In this document: in pieces, positions 47,601 to 55,976 of the stretch
Layout: each line of letters opens with the position of its first letter
How positions within the stretch are numbered: position 1 is the stretch's first letter
Assembly: GCA_006386115.1 (NCBI GenBank)
Contig: VFIW01000087.1
Span: 62,001-126,000, forward strand
DNA from: Globisporangium splendens
Lineage: Eukaryota > Oomycota > Peronosporomycetes > Pythiales > Pythiaceae
DNA length: 64,000 bases
Reading direction: 5' to 3'
The notes under the pieces: model-generated
The model's database searches: none
Seen by the model: the letters and a program-made list of their open reading frames with translations, nothing else
What the model was told of the DNA's origin: nothing
Made by a program: the position numbers and the translations under genes

Positions 47601-48082
47601 TCGCGGCCGCAGTGCTCTACCAGTGCTTTGCGTCGGAAGAGTTCAAGTACGGTCTGCGCATCCTGCAGTTGGCGCCCGAGTCCCACGACGAGGCTTTTTT
47701 CCAGTACTTTTGGGAGGTACGTAGAGCGCAATCGTGGTCTGAAAACTCGCGACTGTGTCGTGTCTGACGTGGTATCATGATGGGACTTGTAGCTGCCGTT
47801 CCTGGAGCTTCTCGTGCACCTGCACTCGCAGCCCAAGCACTACAACAGCAGGTGCGTCCATCACGACCTATTGAATGGCTGGATGGCGGTCAGCAGTCTC
47901 ATGCGAGCCCTAACGATTGTGCTCGTTTGGTTGTTGCATCTCACAGTCATGTGACACTGCTCACACACCTCATCCAATCGCCCGAGTTGAATAGCTCGAA
48001 CCCGTCGCCAGTCCTGAAAGAGGTGGAGCAGCGCATCTTGCGCTGTTATTTTAGGGAATTGTGCCGCATGTACTTGCGTTGA
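44688..48082 (+). CDS. INTS8: Integrator complex subunit 8
   Basis: Seven exons: 44688-44846, 44940-45095, 45191-47288, 47383-47495, 47570-47716, 47793-47851 and 47947-48082. They give 955 residues in a continuous frame. The N-terminus matches INTS8 (SYAWFEFLLHPDALQRHLAALR, then AIELVREFLDQA and KALQLVAAQ). The helical TPR-like middle includes LDAFYDLGVYFFSFNGYEKA. The C-terminus matches its last helices (YLVAASLATNFFSD, FFQYFWELPFLELLVHLHSQPKHY, IQSPELNSSNPSPVLKEVEQRILRCYFRELCRMYL), next to the human ELNASNPEEVL end. Length is close to human (995). Integrator cleaves snRNA 3' ends and terminates paused RNA polymerase II; INTS8 anchors the PP2A phosphatase module. Intron 3 carries a (TG)11 tract right before the acceptor. 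Confidence 0.88.
47356..47377 (+). repeat. (TG)11 tract at an intron 3' end
   Basis: Sits immediately before GACAG, the acceptor of INTS8 intron 3 (47289-47382). It replaces the usual pyrimidine tract and is likely length-polymorphic. Confidence 0.85.
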
Positions 48083-48438
48083 TCCATCGAACCATGCGTT
48101 ATTTTAGGTTGTTTCCTATTTTTGTTGATGATGTGCGAATGGCTTGCATGGTGAGCAATCAAACGTCACGCGTTACCCTGTCCCTAGTTCATTGCTTGGA
48201 CAAATTTGCGGCCTCTGATTGGTGGAAACGAACCAAAGATACAGTATCTTTCTACGGTAAATCTGGTGGCCCGTCTGCATGCATCCATCACGCTCAGCCG
48301 CCGTTAACCTCCACACGTTCATGCTCAGTGCACTTGTGACTGCCAACTGTCGTGAAGGTTAACGAGCGTTAAGAGTGATTGTTGCCTCCCAGATGAATTG
48401 TGTGTGCAGGGTTGCCAGCTCTCCCTCCTTAGTTTCCT

Positions 48439-48456
48439 CCTCATTCGCGAATTTCC
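48439..48456 (+). promoter_or_regulatory. Oomycete initiator (INR/FPR-like) of THI4
   Basis: CCTCATTCGCGAATTTCC combines an initiator (CTCATTC, consensus YCAYTYY) with a flanking AATTT element, as in the known Phytophthora INR plus FPR core promoter. Transcription starting here would give a leader of about 470 nt that includes the TPP aptamer. Confidence 0.5.
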
Positions 48457-48568
48457 TCCGCAAGACTCAAGTTCCCCGCAAGCTCTTCTCTTAGAATTGG
48501 TAGCGTACTTCTCCCTTTCTTTGCGTGCGTCTTCTTTTTCGTCCCGCATTCCTCCTTCCGATCTCTTC

Positions 48569-48585
48569 TGTGTGTGTGTGTGTGT
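48569..48585 (+). repeat. (TG)n tract in the THI4 leader
   Basis: About eight TG units, 105 bp upstream of the aptamer; may lie in a leader intron. Confidence 0.85.
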
Positions 48586-48631
48586 TGAGACGTGGAGTGG
48601 ATGGGTGCGAGGAAGGAAGGCTGTTGCATGT

Positions 48632-48649
48632 TGTGTGTGTGTGTGTGTG
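48632..48649 (+). repeat. Second (TG)n tract in the THI4 leader
   Basis: Nine TG units, 40 bp upstream of the aptamer. Like the INTS8 tract it could serve as the polypyrimidine-like stretch of the predicted acceptor at 48692. Confidence 0.85.
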
Positions 48650-48677
48650 GATGTGGTTGTATTGGCGTACAAAAAAA

Positions 48678-48692
48678 CTAACATACATTCAG
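48678..48692 (+). promoter_or_regulatory. Candidate 3' splice site overlapping riboswitch stem P1
   Basis: CTAAC (48678-48682) is a perfect branch-point motif, followed by ACATTCAG with the acceptor AG at 48691-48692. That AG lies inside the 5' strand of aptamer stem P1 (48690-48694), so TPP-stabilised P1 would bury it. Confidence 0.6.
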
Positions 48693-48712
48693 CGAGGGGT
48701 GCCGTGGCAATT

Positions 48713-48742
48713 ATGGACGAGTTCCATTTCTTGACCGGCTGA
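48713..48742 (+). promoter_or_regulatory. Upstream ORF 1 inside the aptamer P3 arm
   Basis: ATG at 48713 opens nine codons (MDEFHFLTG) and stops at the TGA within the invariant CTGAGA. If the aptamer stays in the mature mRNA this ORF precedes THI4 and could reduce its translation. Confidence 0.5.
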
Positions 48743-48753
48743 GATTATACCCT

Positions 48754-48783
48754 ATGAACCTGATCCGGGTCATACCGGCGTAG
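48754..48783 (+). promoter_or_regulatory. Upstream ORF 2 inside the aptamer P4/P5 arm
   Basis: ATG at 48754 opens nine codons (MNLIRVIPA) and stops at the TAG within the invariant GCGTAGGGA. It is in a different frame from upstream ORF 1. Confidence 0.5.
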
Positions 48784-48912
48784 GGACTGCTGTGTTGACG
48801 TTGTTGCTTTCATCGTTATGCTGTTGCCTCTCTCCTGTCGTCGTGCTGTGTGGGCGATCGACGCCGACTTGGTCAATCTACTGTGAGCAGTCTGTCACTA
48901 CCAACCAGCATC

Positions 48913-50127
<1,215 letters not shown>

Positions 50128-50666
50128 GCCAAGCATCTGTCCCCGTTGCCAAAACTACAACTACTATCCAAGCGCGAGTACGGTTAGTAGGATCGCGTGA
50201 TGTTCTATGTGGGCGTCTTCTTTTGAACCAAAGCTTCGTTTCCCCACAGTTAGTTGATATGCCGTGTGTGGTGCAATACAGCATATCCTGCTTGGCACAG
50301 AACTGAGTATACGTCATGTGTGTTTGATTCTCTGTCTTTGCTTGCATCGTATACCTTACACTTTGAGAGAAGCATTCAGGTCGAAGAAACTCGAGAGCAT
50401 CATGCTATTTCACGTATGGGTGAGTGACAGCCTGCTGCTAACAATAGCGATGTCGGCAAGATCATTTCTGGAGCCAAAGCGATCTGATCAGTTTCTATTT
50501 CCGCCTTGCTGCGGAGCCAAAAACGGCATCTGCATGCACACACTCCTTCCCACTCCGCAGGGAACGCGCCGAGCGCTGACACACGCTCGAGCTGTGAATT
50601 GGTCAAGACACAGACATCCACGCTATCTCCCTCGACACACACCGACAACGCTCCTGCAAGTCCGAG
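50128..50666. other. Intergenic between THI4 and the DM10 gene
   Basis: THI4 3' flank and promoter of the DM10 gene. CCACTCC near 50564 fits the YCAYTYY initiator. No gene or repeat seen. Confidence 0.5.
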
Positions 50667-52341
50667 ATGGCGTCGTCGTTCGCGCCGAAGAACACGCTGC
50701 TCGGAGCGACCAATTGCGACCCGCACACCAAGTCCCACTTGAAACCACAGCGGTTCAAACTCGTGGAGAACCAGTTGCGCATTGACAGCACGCTGAGCCA
50801 ACTGAACCAACTGACCACTCACAGCGATCTTCGCGATACACGAGGCTTCGACACGACAGCAAGTGACATCGGTGGCAAACTGGACTGCGTCCTCGTCCCC
50901 GAGAGCAAATTCGCGCCGCAGAATGTGAACAAGGTGCGTTCTCCTCATTCTCGCTTTCTTTCGAGCGTCTAAAACATACTCTGAAAATGCAAACGCAACG
51001 TAATTGCAGGTGCTGCGCTTCCAGAGTTTCTATGTCGAAAGCGTCGACGAAAGCAACTTGGAGATTGTGCGGCTGCGCAAGAACACCATCTTGTTGTACC
51101 TGCACGGCGAGACGTTCGAGATCATCGAGTCGCGAGTCCAGAACAGCGGTATTCCGCAGGGTACGTTCCTCAAACGCTGTCGGTTCAACAATCCCGATGG
51201 CTCGCCGTACACGTCGAGAGATCTCCGCATTGGCATGGACTTCCCGATCTTTGGGCGATCGTTCAAGCTCTATGAGTGCGACCCGTTCACGCGCGCTTTC
51301 TACGCGGATCAGGGTATCGACGTCGGCAAGACCATTGAGCTGCCCAAGGACGAATACACGTTGACGCGCGAGCAGATCACGCGCATGTGCGGCAGTGATC
51401 GCGACCATTTCTACGGCAAGGTGGGCTACCCACTCAAGACGTGCATGGAGGCGTCGCTCGGCAACCCGAATCGGTCGAGTTTGCAGAGCGAGAAGAAGCG
51501 CAGGTTCCTGGCGAATAACCGCAAAGTGTTGTCGTTCCATTGCGAGTACGACGTGCGCGACCGGTTGTACAGCGATCTGATGACGTACATTCTCGACTAT
51601 TTCCTCGAAGACGACACGACCGAGTTCAAGGAAGTGCAGACCGCCAACTCGGGCCACGATCCGTTCCCGAAGCTCTTGCGACGCTGCCGCTTACTCAAGA
51701 ACTGGAAAGAGAGCTTGGCGGACGAGCAAGACCGCGGCGTGGAGACGCCAACGTCTGCCGAGAGCTACTACAACGAACAGGACCTTTATGTTGGCGCTGT
51801 GCTCAACGTGTATAGGGAGAAGATGAAGCTGGTGGACGCGGATCTGTACACGCGCGACTACTACAAGATGGCGTGGGGGCTCAACCTAGCGCCACCGATG
51901 ATCACAGTGCTGGAGAAACCTGTTTTTGAGAAGCCCGAGCCGCCAGCGTACAACGGTTATGGGACTGAAGAAGACTCGCTCGGCTCATGTAACTCGCTCT
52001 GTCCAAAGCCGCCGCGCAAGGATTTCAAGAAAATGGCCGCGTTCGATCGCATGCTGCTGCGGTTCTCGGCCAAGATGATCTCGAGCCGCAAGGAGCAGCA
52101 TCAGCGACGATTCATCATCACGTTTTTCCTCACGGACGACACGATAGCGATCTACGAACCAGAACAGCGCAACTCCGGCGTCGTAAACGGTAAGTTCTTG
52201 GAACGCAGACGCTACAAATCGAATGACGGTGTGTACTTCAACCTCCAGCATTTCACGATCGGCGCCGAGTTAGTGTTCAACTCGCATCGCTTCGAGATCA
52301 CCGATGCCGACGAGTACACGAAGAAATTCCTAGCGTCCTAG
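50667..52341 (+). CDS. Axonemal protein with three DM10 domains (EFHC/Rib72-like)
   Basis: Exons 50667-50933 and 51010-52341 give 532 residues. The N-terminal helix-rich region is followed by three DM10 domains at roughly residues 90-200 (VLRFQSFYVESV..FKLYECDPFTRAFY), 260-390 (VLSFHCEYDVRDRL..MKLVDADLYTRDYY) and 430-530 (LLRFSAKMISS..FEITDADEYTKKFL). Three DM10 domains in this order are the signature of EFHC1/EFHC2 and Chlamydomonas Rib72, microtubule inner proteins in the A-tubule of ciliary doublets. Those relatives carry a C-terminal EF-hand. Here the protein stops right after DM10-3, as if lacking the calcium module. Expected location: zoospore flagella, so expression in sporangia/zoospores is likely. 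Confidence 0.88.
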
Positions 52342-52527
52342 GGGAAAATGACGCACACGACCGTCGCAACTGCTGCTCAGAGAAGACAGAGATAGAGGAC
52401 ACCACGAAAAGCTACCAAGTATAAAACGATTGCATCTTTTGTATTATTTATTCGTACGTCGCTTGCGTTCATGATGAGGACATGCCGCAACGGGCTAATA
52501 TTGTGTGCCGCAGGCGGACGAAGTTAC

Positions 52528-55500
52528 TTAGGCGGTATCCCCAAAGTACCGGATGAGTCCATGCGAGATCTGGATCAAGTTGTCCTCTTCCAGCGATCGC
52601 AGCGCCATCTGGAACTCGGTGCCTTTCACTTCGCCATGACGCTTTTCCTCGAGAAACTTGCGTGTCTCGCCAACAGTCATGGACTGACCGGGTGCGTCGC
52701 TCAGGATTGCCTTCATCGCGTCGATGATATCGGCAATAGCCTCACGCTCCGAGGTACTGTGACCCGTGTTGATCATGTCCATGTCGATGGTACCCGTGCG
52801 CGGGTCCATGGCGGCGCGCTGGGTCGCGACGTTCATGAGCCGCAGTGCTTCATCGACGTCGCGCTTGTAGATCACGTCGCTCAACTTCATCTTCGCGAGC
52901 GCTTCCGAGATACGAATCAACGACTCCAACTGGCGCGGCGTCGCCGTGATGTTCTTCTTCGACGCGTGCGCGCCGCCACCACCGCCCATGCGCCGCAGAT
53001 CCAGGTACGCAGCGATCAATGCGTCACGTGCTTCCGGAAGCAAGCGCGGTTGGATGTGCTTCTTCGCGTATGAAATGTACTCGGCCAAGAGCTTCATGGA
53101 GATCAATTGCGGTCCACTGCCGTTCGCGCTCGCGTTGTTTTGGCGCTGGGTGCGGATGTCATCGTCGTAGTACAGCGCGACAATGTGTTTGGCCAGTTTC
53201 CGGTCCGATTCCGCTTGCGGTTTATCCAAGATCAGGTAAATCAAGTCGAATCGTGAGAGCAAGGTCGGCAAGATGTTGACGTTCTCAATCACGGACTTAT
53301 TGGGGTTGTACCGCGACTCGATCGGGTTGGCAGACGCGAGGATCGACGCGCGCGCATTCAGGGAACAGATGATCCCAGCCTTCGCGATCGAGACCGTCTG
53401 CTGCTCCATCACTTCGTGCAGCACGGAACGCGCCGAGTCGGACATTTTGTCGAACTCATCGATGCAGCAGATGCCTTCGTCCGAGAGCACCAACGCACCG
53501 GATTCGAGCACGAGGTCCCCGGTCTCCATGTCGCGAATGATCGACGCCGTGAGACCCACGGCAGAACTGCCCTTTCCGGATGTGTAGATACTTCGCGGAG
53601 AGAGCTTGTGCACATACGACAACAGCTGGGATTTCGATGTACCCGGATCGCCACACAGCAAGATGTTCATGTCGGATCGCATCGTCTTGGTCGGCATCAG
53701 AGCGCCGTCAATACCGTCGGGGCTGTTGCCAGTCGTGTTGCCCGCCTTGTCCTTGCGCGTACCTCCAAAGAGCATGCACAAGATCCCTTTCTTCACGTCA
53801 TCGAGCTCCCAGATCGACGGTGCAAGCGAATGCGCCAAGTTCTCGTACACATTTGGATGCGCTGCGATCTGTTTGAATTCCTGAATCTTGGCTTCTTCCG
53901 TAGACTGGATGTTGTTCGGATCATCGAGAAGCGCTCCGTTCTCACTAGAACCCGCACTTTGCTCGTCACCACGACGCGCGAGCTCGTCCACGCGTCGGAA
54001 ATGCACGACGTCAATGTACGTTTTGAAGACGGACTTGACCACGCGCTGGCGGGACGATGCGCGCAGTGGCACTGCACGGTAAATGCCCGTGACCTCCACT
54101 TTGTCACCGGGGCGCACGTCGTCAACGAGGTCATCGAACGCAAAAAGCATCACCGTGTATGGCGTCTCACCTTCTGGGATCGCGTCCGGGGTCTCTTGCA
54201 TTTTCACCATCTGCTTGTCGGTGAACGAACATCGGTTGTGGATCATCTCCATGCACAACCGCGTGTTGCAGCGCTCACAGTACGTTGGCTCTTCGATGCG
54301 GCCGCGGTCCAACTCGACTTGGGTCGTCGCATGGCAGATCGTGCACCGAAAAAAGGCTTCTTTCAGGTCCGGGATGATCGCACTGCAGCGCGTGACCATA
54401 CCTTTCAGGCACACCAGTTGGTCAATGTCCGAAGGATTCAGGTTTCGCATTGGCGACAGGTCGCTCAAGTTGAATGGCCGCACTTGCAGTCTCGACTCCT
54501 CTTCCGTAGCCTCGGGGAATAGCTTCTGAAACTCTTCGCTTACGACCATATCGAGGATCCGGATCAACACCTGGGGGAACAATAGCAACTGGTTGTAGAG
54601 TTTCCGCGCCGAGCGGAATTGCAGCAAGTGCTGCGTGTCCAAGTTGAAGACAAGCGACTGCGTGAGTGCCAGTTGACGAAGCACTTTCACGTAGTAGCCT
54701 TCCTCGTGACGCAGTCGTGGAGGATGACCCGGAAGTTGGTATTGGTGCAAGAAGGCACGGAACAGTGTCATGGACTCGGAGACGCTGATATTCGTTCCCC
54801 ATACGACTGCTCCGGACAGATTCTGGTCACTATCTGGAGGCATATGGGACACTGTTTGTGGAGAGCGATGTGACGCCGAGAAATCGTCGCCATTGAATCT
54901 GCCTGCGGCAGTGCTGCTTCGCGATCGTGGAGAGCTTGGAGGCGAAGCTGGTGGTCGTGGCAAAGCAGACTCATTCTGCGCGCTGCTGGCTGCCGAGCGA
55001 ACCGACGACGTGGGCGAAGACGGTGCGCCACCCATGTCTCCGTAAGACTGGGATGACGTGGCTGCAGTTGCGTGCGGCGTAAAATTATCCAAGCGCCACT
55101 CCTGTCTCCCCAGATCTCCTCGTGGCAGTTGTCGCTGCGCCATGCGCCGCAGTTCAGCTTCCACGTCGTCTTCTGGCTCACTTGCATCGCCACCGTATCC
55201 ACCTCCAGCACCAAATCGTCCAAGATATCGCGGCGTCGGCGTTGCATCAATCGACGCGCTCATCTCTGGGAACGTGTACCTCGGCTGCTCTGTTGCCGAC
55301 ACAGCAGACGCAGAGATAGACACTCCCGATGTCGGGGACATGGGCGATGTTGGACTCAGTGGAGACTGCGGTCGGCCATCACCGTATCTGTTGTATGCAA
55401 AACTCGATCTTGACGCACTGATTCCACGCTCAAAGCTCGTCGTAGTGCTGCTCGTTGTCGCAGTAGCATCAATCATCATGGGTTGAGTGATGTCGTCTAC

Positions 55501-55713
55501 CATCATCTCGGTATCCTCCGTCAGCATCTGCGTTTCTTCATCGTAGCTGCTCGCTGCATGATGTTGCGCTGGCGCTGCTGCTCCTAGGGGAGGAGATTCA
55601 CGCGTCAAGTGCCGTGGATTGGACGCTGCGATGTGGCTGGACGAGAGCGGACTCGACGGCGGCGTCGCAGGCGGCGTGCCCGCGCCGTCGTCGTGATTCA
55701 GATCACCGCTCAT
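52528..55713 (-). CDS. MCM4: DNA replication licensing factor MCM4
   Basis: Single-exon ORF of 1061 residues from Met at 55713 (MSGDLNHDDGAG). The longer in-frame ORF to 55836 adds a Cys-rich leader without support. The N-terminal 290 residues are Ser/Thr/Pro-rich with SP sites (SPLSPTSPMSPTS), the usual CDK/DDK-targeted tail of MCM4. Then follow the OB/zinc region (C457xxC460..C479xxC482), LNPSDIDQLVCLKGMVTR and DRGRIEEP, diagnostic of MCM4. The AAA+ core has Walker A GDPGTSKS (688-695), Walker B CIDEFDK (750-756) and arginine finger SRFD (820-823). The C-terminal winged-helix segment ends IRYFGDTA. It is one of six subunits of the MCM2-7 helicase loaded at origins in G1. All catalytic motifs look intact. 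Confidence 0.95.
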   Translation of the reverse strand: MSGDLNHDDGAGTPPATPPSSPLSSSHIAASNPRHLTRESPPLGAAAPAQHHAASSYDEETQMLTEDTEMMVDDITQPMMIDATATTSSTTTSFERGISASRSSFAYNRYGDGRPQSPLSPTSPMSPTSGVSISASAVSATEQPRYTFPEMSASIDATPTPRYLGRFGAGGGYGGDASEPEDDVEAELRRMAQRQLPRGDLGRQEWRLDNFTPHATAATSSQSYGDMGGAPSSPTSSVRSAASSAQNESALPRPPASPPSSPRSRSSTAAGRFNGDDFSASHRSPQTVSHMPPDSDQNLSGAVVWGTNISVSESMTLFRAFLHQYQLPGHPPRLRHEEGYYVKVLRQLALTQSLVFNLDTQHLLQFRSARKLYNQLLLFPQVLIRILDMVVSEEFQKLFPEATEEESRLQVRPFNLSDLSPMRNLNPSDIDQLVCLKGMVTRCSAIIPDLKEAFFRCTICHATTQVELDRGRIEEPTYCERCNTRLCMEMIHNRCSFTDKQMVKMQETPDAIPEGETPYTVMLFAFDDLVDDVRPGDKVEVTGIYRAVPLRASSRQRVVKSVFKTYIDVVHFRRVDELARRGDEQSAGSSENGALLDDPNNIQSTEEAKIQEFKQIAAHPNVYENLAHSLAPSIWELDDVKKGILCMLFGGTRKDKAGNTTGNSPDGIDGALMPTKTMRSDMNILLCGDPGTSKSQLLSYVHKLSPRSIYTSGKGSSAVGLTASIIRDMETGDLVLESGALVLSDEGICCIDEFDKMSDSARSVLHEVMEQQTVSIAKAGIICSLNARASILASANPIESRYNPNKSVIENVNILPTLLSRFDLIYLILDKPQAESDRKLAKHIVALYYDDDIRTQRQNNASANGSGPQLISMKLLAEYISYAKKHIQPRLLPEARDALIAAYLDLRRMGGGGGAHASKKNITATPRQLESLIRISEALAKMKLSDVIYKRDVDEALRLMNVATQRAAMDPRTGTIDMDMINTGHSTSEREAIADIIDAMKAILSDAPGQSMTVGETRKFLEEKRHGEVKGTEFQMALRSLEEDNLIQISHGLIRYFGDTA

Positions 55714-55976
55714 CGATCTGCTCTTGCTTCTAAGCAAATGCGCTTCCAACGACCCGCCAAAGCAGCTTCCCGCCAAAAATAACACCACACACCTCTCTAG
55801 TCCGCTAAGTTCGCACTGCCCGAATACTGACCTCAATTGTGTATACTTTTGTCATATCCGTCAAATGAGAACCAATGTCCTCTCCACTTATCCGGACGAA
55901 ACCAAAACCTATGGTTTTCCAAACCCAAGGAAGCGCATTCACTAAAGCCACCAGCAACTAGCGCAAGTGAGTGACC

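Larger units (their letters stand above)
48083..48689. other. INTS8 3' flank and THI4 promoter/leader
   Basis: No gene. Contains the THI4 initiator-like element, two (TG)n tracts (48569-48585 and 48632-48649) and a candidate 5' splice donor GTGCGT at 48525-48530 (TTTGC|GTGCGT), the same donor hexamer used by INTS8 and the DM10 gene. Confidence 0.5.
48690..48792 (+). ncRNA. TPP riboswitch (THI element) in the THI4 leader
   Basis: All aptamer parts are visible. P1 is CAGCG (48690-48694) with TGCTG (48788-48792). P2 is GGGGT (48697-48700 plus neighbour) with ACCC (48749-48752). P3 is GCCG (48701-48704) with CGGC (48736-48739), with an extra hairpin ATGGA/TCCAT (48713-48727). The invariant pyrimidine-binding CTGAGA is at 48739-48744. 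The pyrophosphate sensor ACCTGAT with CCGG...CCGG stem P5 leads to GCGTAGGGA at 48778-48786. The extended P3 arm is typical of eukaryotic TPP aptamers. It lies 120 bp upstream of the start codon of a thiamine-thiazole synthase on the same strand, the expected target. TPP binding is expected to change splicing of the leader and lower THI4 expression. Confidence 0.95.

Noticed and set aside
53416..54522. 368-codon plus-strand ORF
   Set aside because: Antisense to the MCM4 catalytic and zinc region; no recognisable motif.
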